Positions 1 to 8,629 of a stretch of DNA of 64,000 nucleotides are shown piece by piece (the stretch's first letter is position 1; every line of letters begins with the position of its first letter). This stretch comes from BQWY01 sp046351095 (lineage in GTDB: Bacteria; Nitrospirota; Nitrospiria; Nitrospirales; Nitrospiraceae). The stretch spans positions 310,001 to 374,000 of the forward strand of contig JAXLZC010000001.1 of the NCBI GenBank assembly GCA_046351095.1. The letters run 5' to 3'. The notes beneath the pieces are model-generated. The model saw only the letters and a program-made list of their open reading frames with translations. It searched no databases and had not been told where the DNA came from. The translations under genes and the position numbers were made by a program.

Positions 1-2
1 GA

Positions 3-236
3 CTGCACTTCATTCATCTCGGTGTGTACATCTATTCGCGGGCGACGCTGGCGCGGTTGGCCGCGCTGCCGACGGGGCGACTGGAAGAGGTCGAAAAGCT
101 GGAGCAGTTGCGTGCGTTGGAAGACGGCATCACGATCCGGGTGTGGGAAACGCGACACCGGTCGTTGCGCGTGGATACGCCGGAAGATCTCCACGAGGCG
201 GAGGCGGTGCTGAAACGCGTGCAGGGAAAAGTGTAA
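3..236 (+). CDS. kdsB: CMP-Kdo synthetase, C-terminal end (5' partial)
   Basis: The open frame enters from the left window edge and ends with TAA at 234-236. The visible 77 residues include IHLGVYIYSRATL, VEKLEQLRALEDG and VDTPEDLHEAEAVL, which match the end of 3-deoxy-manno-octulosonate cytidylyltransferase. This enzyme activates Kdo with CTP for LPS inner-core synthesis in the cytoplasm. The catalytic N-terminal part lies outside the window. pyrG, kdsA and kdsD follow on the same strand, which supports the call. The stop codon is itself the first unit of a TAAGACG repeat. Confidence 0.9.
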   Translation: MHFIHLGVYIYSRATLARLAALPTGRLEEVEKLEQLRALEDGITIRVWETRHRSLRVDTPEDLHEAEAVLKRVQGKV

Positions 237-262
237 GACGTAAGACGGGAGAAGTCAGACGG
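234..262 (+). repeat. Intergenic repeat, family A (AGACGG words)
   Basis: TAAGACG occurs twice, followed by GGAGAAGTCAGACGG. The first copy includes the kdsB stop codon. It shares the 14-nt unit AGACGGGAGAAGTN with the arrays at 21359 and 34587. It lies in the sense direction directly 3' of kdsB. Confidence 0.6.
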
Positions 263-345
263 AAACCCGAAACAAAGAACAGCAGGTTTCTATAAAGGGA
301 CATGCACGAGGCATTGCACGCGGTGAGGGGTAGGGAGAGACGGCC

Positions 346-1947
346 ATGAGTAAATTCATTTTCGTGACAGGGGGCGTCGTCTCATCGTTGGGGAAGGGCT
401 TGGCTTCAGCCTCGATCGGCAATTTATTGGAAAGCCGCGGGTTGAAGATCACGTTCCTGAAGCTGGATCCGTACATCAACGTCGATCCGGGGACGATGAA
501 TCCCTATCAACATGGGGAAGTCTTCGTGACCGACGACGGCGCGGAAACGGACTTGGACCTCGGCCACTACGAGCGGTTCACCAGCCTCACGCTTACCAAG
601 GAAAGTAACTACACGACCGGGCGCATCTACCACACGGTCATCAACAAAGAGCGTCGTGGCGACTATCTCGGCGGGACCGTGCAGGTCGTGCCGCACATTA
701 CGGACGAGATCAAGCAAGTGATCGTCCGTGCGTCGAAGGACATGGACGTCACGATCGTCGAGATCGGAGGTACGGTCGGCGACATCGAAAGTTTGCCGTT
801 CCTCGAAGCCATCCGGCAAATGCCCTACGATGTCGGTCGCGATAACGTGCTCTACGTGCACCTCACGTTGGTACCGTTCATCGGTGCGGCGGGCGAGTTG
901 AAAACGAAGCCGACGCAGCATTCCGTCAACAAATTGCGTGAGATCGGTATCCAGGCCAATATTCTGTTGTGCCGCACGGACCGGTACCTGCCCCCGGATC
1001 TGAAACAAAAGATCGCGATGTTCTGCAACGTCGAAAAAGACGCCGTCATCACGGCCAAGGACGTTGAGACGATCTACGAAGTGCCGATCGTCTTCCGCAA
1101 GGAAGGGCTCGACGAGCTGATCGTCAAGATGCTGCAGCTGAAAACCGGCCCGCCGGACTTGCGCCGCTGGGATGCGATGGTGCAGCGCATCAAGTACCCC
1201 AAGCACGAGGTGTCGATCTGTCTGGTCGGCAAATACATCGGTCTCAAGGAATCGTACAAGAGTCTCAGCGAAGCGCTCGTGCACGGCGGGATCGAGCACG
1301 ACACACGCGTGCAGGTCCGCTGGATCGAATCCGAAGAGGTCACGAAGGCGAACGTCGAGCAGTTGCTCCGCGAGGCCGACGGCATTTTGATCCCGGGAGG
1401 GTTCGGCGCGCGCGGCATCGAAGGCAAGGTCGAGACAATTCGGTATGCGCGCGAAAAGCGCATCCCGTTTTTGGGACTCTGCCTCGGCATGCAATGCGCG
1501 GTGATCGAGTGGGCGCGGCATGTGGCCAAGCTGGACGGCGCAAACAGCGCCGAGTTCGACGCGCAGGCGCCGCATCCCGTGATTCACCTGATGGCCGCAC
1601 AAGAAGGTGTGGAGGTGAAGGGCGGGACGATGCGTCTCGGCGCCTACCCCTGCGTGCTGAAAGAGGGGAGCCTCGCGCACAAGGCCTACGGTGTAACGAC
1701 CGTGGACGAACGGCATCGGCATCGGTTTGAGTTCAACAACGCCTACCGCGAGCAGCTCACGAAACATGGGCTGGTGCTCAGCGGCCTCTCGCCGGACGGA
1801 CGGTTGGTGGAGATCGTCGAGTGGCCCGACCATCCGTGGTTCCTCGCCACGCAGTTCCATCCGGAATTTATGTCGCGGCCGCACCATCCGCATCCCTTGT
1901 TCAGCGCCTTCGTCGAAGCGGCACTGCAGCGGAAGTGTGGACGATAG
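346..1947 (+). CDS. pyrG: CTP synthase (glutamine-hydrolysing)
   Basis: PyrG converts UTP, ATP and glutamine to CTP. The 533 residues match the usual family length. The N-terminal synthetase domain opens with FVTGGVVSSLGKG, the P-loop at about residues 7-18. The C-terminal class I glutaminase domain shows GGFGARG, the nucleophile motif LGLCLGMQCA and the triad motif FHPEF near the end. It lies in an envelope precursor block where both CMP-Kdo and CDP-diacylglycerol synthesis consume CTP. The ATG at 346 follows a purine-rich stretch (gggagagacggcc). Confidence 0.98.
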   Translation: MSKFIFVTGGVVSSLGKGLASASIGNLLESRGLKITFLKLDPYINVDPGTMNPYQHGEVFVTDDGAETDLDLGHYERFTSLTLTKESNYTTGRIYHTVINKERRGDYLGGTVQVVPHITDEIKQVIVRASKDMDVTIVEIGGTVGDIESLPFLEAIRQMPYDVGRDNVLYVHLTLVPFIGAAGELKTKPTQHSVNKLREIGIQANILLCRTDRYLPPDLKQKIAMFCNVEKDAVITAKDVETIYEVPIVFRKEGLDELIVKMLQLKTGPPDLRRWDAMVQRIKYPKHEVSICLVGKYIGLKESYKSLSEALVHGGIEHDTRVQVRWIESEEVTKANVEQLLREADGILIPGGFGARGIEGKVETIRYAREKRIPFLGLCLGMQCAVIEWARHVAKLDGANSAEFDAQAPHPVIHLMAAQEGVEVKGGTMRLGAYPCVLKEGSLAHKAYGVTTVDERHRHRFEFNNAYREQLTKHGLVLSGLSPDGRLVEIVEWPDHPWFLATQFHPEFMSRPHHPHPLFSAFVEAALQRKCGR

Positions 1948-1969
1948 TCGAAGACGGAAGACGGAAGAC
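1948..1969 (+). repeat. Intergenic repeat, family A, 7-nt register
   Basis: Three AAGACGG-type heptamers lie between the pyrG stop and the kdsA start, in the sense direction. They fill the whole intergenic gap, so they also occupy the kdsA ribosome-binding region. Confidence 0.5.
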
Positions 1970-2818
1970 ATGTCGAAAACAGTACGAGAAGTGTCCATTG
2001 GTTCGCTGCGTGTCGGCGGAGCCTTACCGCATCTGCTGATCGCCGGCCCCTGTGTCATCGAAAGCGAGGCCATGGCGCTGGAGACAGCCGCGGCGATTCG
2101 CGAGATCGCCGGTGCGCTGAAGATCCCGTTTGTGTTTAAGTCGTCCTACGATAAGGCCAACCGTAGTTCCGGGGCGTCGTTCCGCGGAGTGGGACTCGCC
2201 GGCGGTCTGGGAATTTTACGGAAGGTCCGCGAGCAAGTTGGTGTGCCGGTGCTGACGGACGTACATTCCGCCGACGAGGCACGCGCCGCCGGACAGGCGG
2301 TCGATGTGATCCAAATTCCCGCGTTCCTCTGCCGCCAAACCGACATCCTGGTCGCGGCGGCGCAGACGGGGCGTGTCGTGAACGTCAAGAAGGGCCAGTT
2401 CCTCTCGCCGTGGGACATGCGGAATGTCGTCGCCAAACTGGAAGAAAGCGGGACAAAACGAATTCTGCTCACGGAACGCGGGGCGACGTTCGGGTATAAC
2501 AACCTCGTCGTGGACATGCGCGGTTTACCCGTTATGCGTGGGTTCGGCTACCCGGTCATTTTCGACGCGACGCACAGCGTGCAGCTGCCCGGTGGGGAAG
2601 GGACGAAGTCGGGCGGACAACGCGACATGATTCCCGCGCTCGCCTGTGCCGCCGCGGGCGCCGGCTGCGACGGATTTTTTATGGAAGTGCACCCGAATCC
2701 CGCTGCCGCGAAATCGGACGCTGCCACGCAAGTGCCGCTGAGCGCGCTCAAGCCGTTGCTCGAACATTTGATGCGTGTCTGCGCCGCCGCGGGGAAGGGC
2801 CCAGAGGTGGCGCTGTGA
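1970..2818 (+). CDS. kdsA: 3-deoxy-8-phosphooctulonate (Kdo-8-P) synthase
   Basis: KdsA condenses phosphoenolpyruvate with arabinose 5-phosphate to give Kdo-8-P. With the ATG at 1970 the protein is 282 aa, the family length; the frame stays open upstream, but that part overlaps pyrG. Motifs are LIAGPCVIES, FKSSYDKANRSS, LLTERGATFGYNNL, FDATHSVQLPGG and FFMEVHPNP. The Cys in GPCVIES is typical of the metal-dependent class, since the E. coli class has Asn there; this class call is an inference. It overlaps kdsD by 4 nt (GTGA), so translation is probably coupled. Confidence 0.97.
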   Translation: MSKTVREVSIGSLRVGGALPHLLIAGPCVIESEAMALETAAAIREIAGALKIPFVFKSSYDKANRSSGASFRGVGLAGGLGILRKVREQVGVPVLTDVHSADEARAAGQAVDVIQIPAFLCRQTDILVAAAQTGRVVNVKKGQFLSPWDMRNVVAKLEESGTKRILLTERGATFGYNNLVVDMRGLPVMRGFGYPVIFDATHSVQLPGGEGTKSGGQRDMIPALACAAAGAGCDGFFMEVHPNPAAAKSDAATQVPLSALKPLLEHLMRVCAAAGKGPEVAL

Positions 2819-3783
2819 GCGAGGCCAATATCGCCTCAGGCAAACGTGTGTTGGAGATCGAAGCGCGCGCGATCACCGCGTTGCTCGGCCGCCTCGATGA
2901 ACGATTCGATCGCGCCGTGGAGCTGTTGATGGGCTGCCGCGGTAAGGTCGTGGTGACCGGCATGGGCAAGTCCGGCTTGATCGGCCATAAGATCGCCGCG
3001 ACGTTGGCCAGCACCGGCACCCCGTCGTTTTTCTTACATCCGGCGGAAGCCATTCACGGCGACCTTGGGATGGTGACACGCGGCGATGCCGTGGTCGCGC
3101 TGTCGAACAGCGGCGAAACCGACGAGATTGTGAAGTTGTTGCCGATCATCAAACGTCTGGGTATACCCGTGGTGGCGATGACGGGCAAACCGCATTCGAC
3201 CTTAGCCAAACATAGCGATGTGACGTTGGACGTGTCTGTGTCGGAGGAGGCCTGTCCGCTTGGATTGGCGCCGACGGCCAGCACCACGGCGACTTTGGCG
3301 ATGGGCGATGCGCTGGCGATTGCGTTACTCGAGCGGCGTGGATTCAAGGCGGAAGATTTTGCGTTGGTCCATCCCGGCGGCGCCTTGGGTCGACGGTTGC
3401 TGACCCGCGTGCGCGACGTGATGCATCAGGGCGACGCGATTCCCACGGTGCTGGCCACGGCCCCCGCGCGCGACGCGATTCTTCAGATGACCGGGAAAAA
3501 ACTTGGGATGACGACCGTCGTGAATCGGACTGGACGGCTTGTTGGTGTCGTGACCGACGGCGATTTGCGCCGCGCGATGGAGCAGGGCATCGACATCCGA
3601 AAGTCGAAAGCGGGCGAGCTCGGCACCAAATCGCCGAAGACCATTGCGGACGACGAATTGGCCACTGCCGCCTTGGCGGTGATGGAGCGCCACTCGATCA
3701 CGGCGTTGGTCGTGGTCGACATAAAAAAGACGATGGTCGGCGTCATTCACCTACACGATCTGTTGAAAGGCGGCGTCGCCTAA
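2815..3783 (+). CDS. kdsD: Arabinose-5-phosphate isomerase (KpsF/GutQ family)
   Basis: KdsD interconverts ribulose 5-phosphate and arabinose 5-phosphate and so supplies KdsA. The 322 residues hold an N-terminal SIS sugar-isomerase domain (VVVTGMGKSGLIGHKIA, then HPAEAIHGDLGMV and ALSNSGETDEI). Two C-terminal CBS domains follow from about residue 200. Start is GTG at 2815, overlapping the kdsA stop. The adjacency to kdsA supports the Kdo role over the glucitol (GutQ) role. Confidence 0.95.
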   Translation: MSEANIASGKRVLEIEARAITALLGRLDERFDRAVELLMGCRGKVVVTGMGKSGLIGHKIAATLASTGTPSFFLHPAEAIHGDLGMVTRGDAVVALSNSGETDEIVKLLPIIKRLGIPVVAMTGKPHSTLAKHSDVTLDVSVSEEACPLGLAPTASTTATLAMGDALAIALLERRGFKAEDFALVHPGGALGRRLLTRVRDVMHQGDAIPTVLATAPARDAILQMTGKKLGMTTVVNRTGRLVGVVTDGDLRRAMEQGIDIRKSKAGELGTKSPKTIADDELATAALAVMERHSITALVVVDIKKTMVGVIHLHDLLKGGVA

Positions 3784-3800
3784 GCGCAGCCACGACGAAC

Positions 3801-4397
3801 ATGGAACCGGCTGGATTACAGACGCGGGCCTGGTTAGGGGAGAGCGTCAATCTTCCCAATCTGCTCACGATCGGGCGCATCCTGCTGATTCCCGTGTTCG
3901 TGATCCTGTTTGCCGAGCCGACGCCGGATCGCTCGTTGGCTGCGGCCTGCGTGTTTGTTGTCGCCGCCGTCACCGATTTGTTGGACGGCTATCTGGCGCG
4001 GCGACGCGGACAAGTCACGACGCTCGGGAAACTGCTCGACCCGATCGCCGACAAACTCCTGGTCCTCTCCGGGTTGATTCTGCTGGTACAGTTCGAACGC
4101 GTCCCCGCCGTCATCGCCATCTTGATCATTGCACGCGAAGTGGCCGTCACGGGCGTGCGCGCCGTCGCCGCCTCGCAGGGCATTGTGCTTGCGGCCGAGA
4201 CGCTGGGCAAATACAAGATGGTGCTGCAAGTGATCGCGATCGTCATGCTGATTCTCGACAACGAATTCCTGTCGATTCCCGGCGGCCTGCATCAGGTGGG
4301 GACGGTGGTGCTCTACGCCTCGCTGACGCTGGCGCTGGTGAGCGGCGGCAATTATCTCGCAAGTTTTTGGCGGCAGATTTCCACGCGAGTTTGGTGA
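3801..4397 (+). CDS. pgsA: CDP-diacylglycerol-glycerol-3-phosphate 3-phosphatidyltransferase
   Basis: This membrane enzyme makes phosphatidylglycerophosphate, the precursor of phosphatidylglycerol and cardiolipin. The CDP-alcohol phosphatidyltransferase signature is intact: LLDGYLARRRG, an eight-residue gap, then LGKLLDPIADK (DG-x2-AR-x8-G-x3-D-x3-D). NLPNLLTIGRILLIP is the typical PgsA start; the assigned ATG adds about 17 residues before it. 198 aa with several hydrophobic helices. plsY is next. Confidence 0.95.
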   Translation: MEPAGLQTRAWLGESVNLPNLLTIGRILLIPVFVILFAEPTPDRSLAAACVFVVAAVTDLLDGYLARRRGQVTTLGKLLDPIADKLLVLSGLILLVQFERVPAVIAILIIAREVAVTGVRAVAASQGIVLAAETLGKYKMVLQVIAIVMLILDNEFLSIPGGLHQVGTVVLYASLTLALVSGGNYLASFWRQISTRVW

Positions 4398-4434
4398 GCA
4401 TGGCGCGTCGTACGAAGAGGCGGAGCTACGCAGT

Positions 4435-5070
4435 ATGACGGAGGGAGCGCTAAGCGTCGGCTTGATTGCTGCGGCCTACCTGATCGGAGCGGTGCCGTTC
4501 GGCGTAATGGTCTGCCGCTTGTTGGGCCACCCCGATCCGCGTACGGTCGGTAGTCGCAACATCGGATTTACCAACGTCTTGCGGATCGCGGGTAAAAAGG
4601 CCGGGATCCTCACGTTGATCGGCGACATGGGCAAGGGCTGGATGCCTGCGTCCCTCGCGAGCGGATGGTTGAGCGATCCCTGGGCAGTTGCGGCTGTCGC
4701 ATTGGTCGCGGTGCTGGGGCACCTCTTTCCGATCTACTTAGGTTTCAAAGGCGGGAAGGGCGTTGCGACGGCGTTGGGCGCGATCACTGGTGTGGCGCCG
4801 GCTATCGGTGGATTGTTGCTGTTGACCTGGTTGTCCGTCGCGGCGATCTGGCGTTATTCGTCCGGCGCGGCCATCTCGGCCTTTGCGCTGTTGCCGGCGC
4901 TAGCGCTGTGGAAGGGCGGGCTTTCGTTTATTGCGCTCAGCTTCGTGGTCAGTGCGCTGATTTTGTCTCGCCATCGAGCCAACATGGCCAGGCTCTGGAA
5001 CGGCACCGAGCCGAAGATCGGCAGCAGCGGCGGATCGTCCACGTCCGGCATCGCTTCGCCCGCTGCCTGA
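4435..5070 (+). CDS. plsY: Glycerol-3-phosphate acyltransferase PlsY
   Basis: PlsY transfers an acyl group from acyl-phosphate to glycerol 3-phosphate, the first acylation of phospholipid synthesis. The family loops are present: GSRNIGFTNVLR, GDMGKGW and HLFPIYLGFKGGKGVAT. It has five or so membrane segments in 211 aa. The Ser/Gly-rich tail after about residue 195 is beyond the family core. It is the last gene of the envelope block and converges with the minus-strand gene at 5099. Confidence 0.95.
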   Translation: MTEGALSVGLIAAAYLIGAVPFGVMVCRLLGHPDPRTVGSRNIGFTNVLRIAGKKAGILTLIGDMGKGWMPASLASGWLSDPWAVAAVALVAVLGHLFPIYLGFKGGKGVATALGAITGVAPAIGGLLLLTWLSVAAIWRYSSGAAISAFALLPALALWKGGLSFIALSFVVSALILSRHRANMARLWNGTEPKIGSSGGSSTSGIASPAA

Positions 5071-5098
5071 ACCGTTCTTCGTGTCCTCTCCGTAGCGG

Positions 5099-5287
5099 TT
5101 ACCCCATCGCCTCCCAGATCTTTTTGGCATTGTCGCGGGTGAACGTCATGTCGTCCTGTGACTGCGCGCTGCGCTCGAAAAAAATCCGCAACATCCCGTT
5201 TGCGTAGTGCGCCTCCCGCACCAGATCTAAATTGATCGCCGCTTCGCCTCCGGGTTTGTCTTCGTCTGTGACTTTCACAAATCGCAT
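5099..5287 (-). CDS. Small conserved-looking hypothetical protein (62 aa)
   Basis: The protein starts MRFVKVTDEDKPGGEA and ends NAKKIWEAMG. It has alternating strand-like and charged segments (ANGMLRIFFERS) and no membrane segment or cysteine motif. A purine-rich ribosome site (GGAAGGAGCGCAGC) precedes the ATG at 5287. Codon use looks like the neighbours. No function can be assigned. Confidence 0.7.
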   Translation of the reverse strand: MRFVKVTDEDKPGGEAAINLDLVREAHYANGMLRIFFERSAQSQDDMTFTRDNAKKIWEAMG

Positions 5288-5316
5288 GCTGCGCTCCTTC
5301 CGTCTTGGTTGGTTGC

Positions 5317-5622
5317 CTACACCAACTGATTACATGGCCAGGCGAACACGCGGATCGCCGGTTTCACCCACCCCGAGCGTTGAATTGTCTCGTCGCACCA
5401 GACCTTGATGGCCGTCGCCACTTGATCGCGCTGCGGCGGCTCCACCGCCACGAGGATCACGCTGTTGATGCCCGGATAATACGAAATGCCTTCGGCGGGG
5501 CCGGTTTGACCGGCGCCGACGGTTTCGGGAATCTCCGTATAGGCATGGATCCCGGCTGTGCGCAAAATGTCCTGCACGCGCGTCTTCAACGACGTGCGAA
5601 AAATCAACATCATCATGTCCAT
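5317..5622 (-). CDS. Small PII/CutA-like protein, possible PG0541 family
   Basis: 101 aa from the ATG at 5622: MDMMMLIFRTSLKTRVQ, then GIHAYTEIPETVGAGQ, GISYYPGINSVILVAVE and a C-terminal helix. The pattern of an N-terminal strand, a helix, a Gly-rich loop and a second strand before a hydrophobic ILVAV strand fits the ferredoxin-like fold of PII/CutA proteins. In particular it resembles short PG0541-type transporter-associated proteins. The family call rests on pattern similarity only. The longer upstream frame (to 5739) has Arg/His-rich composition and is not used. Confidence 0.65.
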   Translation of the reverse strand: MDMMMLIFRTSLKTRVQDILRTAGIHAYTEIPETVGAGQTGPAEGISYYPGINSVILVAVEPPQRDQVATAIKVWCDETIQRSGWVKPAIRVFAWPCNQLV

Positions 5623-5722
5623 GGTCTGTCTGTCCTTCAGCTTCTGTTTGAATGAACGTGTGTTCGCAAGGCGGTGTGGGCCGTGACTATACCAATCGTC
5701 TCGATGCGGCGGAAGTTGCGCC

Positions 5723-6142
5723 TCAGCCGCCGGCCGCAACCGGAAGGAAGCCGGCCTCGCGCAAGTGCCGCATGACCGTCTCGCGGTGGTCGCCTTGGAT
5801 TTCGATGCGTCCGTCTTTTGCGGTGCCGCCGGAACCGCAGGATTGTCGTAGGGTTTTTGCTAAGCGGTCGAGTTCGTCTCCGCCGATGCCGACAAATCCG
5901 GCGATGACAGTGACGGTTTTCCCGCCGCGATGTGCGGTTTCGCGACGCACATCCACGCGTCCTCTGGTGCGCGGCGCCGCTGGTCGCCGATCCGTACTCG
6001 CCCCGTTTGTGTCGGGAGGTGTGTGTGCAGCGCGTGTGGCTGTTTTTGGCGAGACTGTGCCTGCCGCCTGTTTCAGCGCCGCGAACGGACTGGTCCACGC
6101 CTCTTGGCCGCCGTCGGTCGGTATGCGTGGTGTTTTACTCAT
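5723..6142 (-). CDS. SUI1/eIF1-like translation factor (YciH family)
   Basis: 139 aa. The C-terminal half, about residues 68-135, carries the SUI1 fold pattern: RGGKTVTVIAGFVGIG, LDRLAKTLRQSCGSGGTAKDG, then IEIQGDH and MRHLREAGF. Bacterial YciH proteins of this family bind the small ribosomal subunit and influence initiation fidelity. The first 60 or so residues are low-complexity and rich in Ala, Pro, Thr and Arg, as in several bacterial homologues. Confidence 0.85.
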   Translation of the reverse strand: MSKTPRIPTDGGQEAWTSPFAALKQAAGTVSPKTATRAAHTPPDTNGASTDRRPAAPRTRGRVDVRRETAHRGGKTVTVIAGFVGIGGDELDRLAKTLRQSCGSGGTAKDGRIEIQGDHRETVMRHLREAGFLPVAAGG

Positions 6143-6163
6143 GGTGTCTCGATGCTCCCTGGC

Positions 6164-6421
6164 CTAGTGACATCCGCAGTCGGCATCGGCTTTTTGTGTC
6201 GGCGGTGGAGCCGACTCTAGTAACGCTGTCGCATAACAGTCCATTTTCAACGCCGCGCCTCGCCGCACCATTTTCCCCACATCCAGCGCATCCGCAATAT
6301 CCTGTAGGGTTGCGCCCGCTGTCTGCGCCTCCTGGCGGTGGTACTCCAAGCAGGGTTGACAGTTGACCGCGACCGACGCCCCGACGGCAATGAGTTCCTT
6401 CGTCCGTAGGTCTAGGTGCAT
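6164..6421 (-). CDS. AhpD/carboxymuconolactone decarboxylase-like CxxC protein
   Basis: 85 aa from the ATG at 6421, with an AGGAAGGA ribosome site just upstream. The core LIAVGASVAVNCQPCLEYHR holds the CxxC of the AhpD-like family, followed by a helix with ADALDVGKMVRRGAALK. Such proteins act as small thiol peroxidases or reductant adaptors. The tail carries three more Cys (DADCGCH and MDCYATAL). It is divergent from the hemerythrin gene at 6553, so the pair may share a control region for nitrosative or oxidative stress; that is an inference. Confidence 0.8.
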   Translation of the reverse strand: MHLDLRTKELIAVGASVAVNCQPCLEYHRQEAQTAGATLQDIADALDVGKMVRRGAALKMDCYATALLESAPPPTQKADADCGCH

Positions 6422-6552
6422 GGTGATGTTCCTTCCTGTAGTGTGTGCCGTGCTGAACTCCTTCCTCCTTTCATGGTATGCCTGTTGGCCATAGGTGCTC
6501 AAGCGCGCGTGCGAAAGCCTTTACTGCATTGGTGTCTGAGGATGTCTTCGTC

Positions 6553-7089
6553 ATGTCTGTTCCGTCACAGCCGTCTCCTGGTCCCATCGCCGACTACTTG
6601 GGTGAGGACCACGCGCGTCTCGATCGATTGCTCGCGCGTGCCGTCGCGACGTTGCCGGGTGTCGATCGCGAGACGTACGACGCCTTCCGAGCTGGGCTGC
6701 TCCGCCACATTGGTATTGAAGAAAAGATTCTGATTCCGGCGATTCAGGCTTCGCGTGGCGGCGAAGCGCTCGATCTCGCTGCTCGCCTACGGCGAGATCA
6801 TGCGGCTATTGCCACATTGCTTATGCCGTCCCCGACGGCGCAGATTCTGGCGACGTTGCGCGAGATTTGGGCGACACACAATCGTTTGGAGGAAGAGGCG
6901 AAAGGGCTCTATGCCATCGGTGATGGCATCCCGCAATCAACGGCCGACGCACAGGCGTTGCTCGAGCAGTGTCGTGCGGCGCCGCTGCCGAAGGTCATGC
7001 CGCATTCCGATACCGAGACGGTGATGACGACATTGCATCGGGTCTTAGAGCGCGCCGGTTATCGCCTGCACACTGCCGAAAACGCCTAA
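6553..7089 (+). CDS. Hemerythrin HHE-domain protein
   Basis: 178 aa from the ATG at 6553; an upstream in-frame ATG at 6478 would add 25 unlikely residues. His and acidic ligand candidates are spaced as in HHE proteins: GEDHARLDRLL, LRHIGIEEKILIPAI, RRDHAAIATLL and ATHNRLEEEAKGLY. The di-iron four-helix bundle binds O2 or NO. The NnrS-like gene follows 11 nt after the stop, so the two are probably one transcript linked to NO handling. Confidence 0.88.
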   Translation: MSVPSQPSPGPIADYLGEDHARLDRLLARAVATLPGVDRETYDAFRAGLLRHIGIEEKILIPAIQASRGGEALDLAARLRRDHAAIATLLMPSPTAQILATLREIWATHNRLEEEAKGLYAIGDGIPQSTADAQALLEQCRAAPLPKVMPHSDTETVMTTLHRVLERAGYRLHTAENA

Positions 7090-7100
7090 ACGCCTAATCC

Positions 7101-8204
7101 ATGCCGCGTCTGATCACACATCCCGAACGACTACCGCTGTTGGCGTTGGGGATGGTTTCGCTCGTCGCCGGCCTGTGGGCCGGTCTCTTGCGAGTGGGGT
7201 GGGATCTCGCGACGCCGCGACCCGATTGGGTATTAGTGCACGGGCCGCTTATGGTCAGCGGATTTCTCGGGACGTTGATTGCGCTCGAACGGGCGGTGGC
7301 GCTCGGGCGTCTGTGGGGCTACGCCGTGCCGTTCCTCAGTGGACTCGGTGGGGTGACGATGATCGTCGGTGCGCCCTCGATACTGTCACGCAGTCTCTGG
7401 CTCTACGCGGCGTTGGGCCTGTTGGCGATTTTTCTCGCACTCGCGAGACGGCAATACGCCTGGTATCTGATGGTGATGGCGGTCGGTGCGCTCTTATGGG
7501 CTGTCGGTACCGGACTCTGGTTGTTCGGCGCGACGCTTCCCGATGTTGTCCTCTGGTGGGGCGGGTTTCTTGTTGTGACGATTGCCGGCGAGCGACTCGA
7601 ATTGTCCCGCTTTCGTCAGTGGCCTCGGCAGATCGAGGTGCTGTTGATGGCGGCGATCGGCTTTGTCGTTCTTGCGCTGCCGGTGTCGCTGGTCGATGCG
7701 ACGCTCGGTGTGCGTCTCGTCGGTGCCGGGTTGGTGGGTGTCGCCTGCTGGCTCATGGTGTATGACATTGCACGCCGTACGATCGCACAGACTGGATTGA
7801 CTCGTTATATGGCCGTGGCGCTACTCACGGGGTATGCGTGGTTGGCGGTGAGCGGAGCGGCCCTGATGCGGTCGGGGCCGGGAACGGCTGGCCCGTCGTA
7901 CGATCTGGTGTTGCACACGCTGTTTCTTGGCTTCGTCTTTGCGATGATCTTTGCCCATGCGCCGGTCATTTTCCCCGCGGTGCTGGGTGTGCGGATGGCC
8001 TATCGGCCGTGGTTCTATGGGCCGCTGGTGTTGCTGCACGTCAGCCTAATGTTGCGTGTGATTGGAGATATAGGGTTGTGGGGAGAAGGACGGCGAATCG
8101 GTGGCCTGTTGAATGCGGCAACGATTCTCGTGTTTATTCTGACGATGGCGTCGTCCGTGCATGCACGGACTCAGCCGACGCCAGTCACGCGTCCCTCAAT
8201 GTAA
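7101..8204 (+). CDS. NnrS-like multi-pass membrane protein
   Basis: 367 aa with about ten to twelve hydrophobic helices and few polar loops. Conserved-looking positions include WVLVHGPLMVSGFLGTLIALERAV near residue 45 and LHTLFLGFVFAMIFAHAPVIFP near residue 270. Both agree with NnrS-type heme- and copper-containing membrane proteins of the nitric-oxide response. It is directly downstream of a hemerythrin gene. The exact subfamily is uncertain. Confidence 0.75.
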   Translation: MPRLITHPERLPLLALGMVSLVAGLWAGLLRVGWDLATPRPDWVLVHGPLMVSGFLGTLIALERAVALGRLWGYAVPFLSGLGGVTMIVGAPSILSRSLWLYAALGLLAIFLALARRQYAWYLMVMAVGALLWAVGTGLWLFGATLPDVVLWWGGFLVVTIAGERLELSRFRQWPRQIEVLLMAAIGFVVLALPVSLVDATLGVRLVGAGLVGVACWLMVYDIARRTIAQTGLTRYMAVALLTGYAWLAVSGAALMRSGPGTAGPSYDLVLHTLFLGFVFAMIFAHAPVIFPAVLGVRMAYRPWFYGPLVLLHVSLMLRVIGDIGLWGEGRRIGGLLNAATILVFILTMASSVHARTQPTPVTRPSM

Positions 8205-8259
8205 TCACGGGTGAGCGAGTTGACGAACCCATTGGTTGATATGAGTAGGAGGGCACGAC

Positions 8260-8574
8260 GTGAGTGAGAATGGTGCTGTGACGGATCCGCGTATTCTCGG
8301 TGCACTGACGCAGGTGATCGACCCGGAGCTCGGCGTGAATATCGTGGACCTGGGCTTGGTCTACGGCGGCGAAATCCGGGATGGACAGGTGTCCGTGCGG
8401 ATGACGATGACGACACCGGCCTGTCCGATGGAGGAGCTGCTGATGGAGATGGTCCACAGCGCACTCCTACGTGAGATTCCCGATTCGCGAACGGTGGAGG
8501 TGGATGTGGTGTGGGAGCCCATGTGGACCCCTGCGCGTATGAGCGCCGCCGCTAAAGCTCAACTTGGCCGCTGA
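8260..8574 (+). CDS. MIP18/DUF59-family Fe-S assembly factor (SufT/PaaD-like)
   Basis: 104 aa starting at GTG 8260 behind a strong TAGGAGGG ribosome site. The family motifs are DPELGVNIVDLGLVY near residue 21 and TTPACPMEELLMEMV around residue 51, with the conserved Cys. DUF59 proteins help mature Fe-S clusters. It lies downstream of the hemerythrin/NnrS pair, which fits repair of clusters damaged by NO; the link is inferred from position. Confidence 0.9.
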   Translation: MSENGAVTDPRILGALTQVIDPELGVNIVDLGLVYGGEIRDGQVSVRMTMTTPACPMEELLMEMVHSALLREIPDSRTVEVDVVWEPMWTPARMSAAAKAQLGR

Positions 8575-8629
8575 GCGCTTCTTTCTCCCCGTGCGGACAA
8601 TGCTGGCCGTATTTTCCGAGCAAGAAGAA

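Noticed and set aside
424..2073. 549-residue open frame on the minus strand opposite pyrG
   Set aside because: It is an antisense shadow produced by high third-position GC; pyrG is complete on the plus strand and the product is Arg/His/Asp-rich with no motif.
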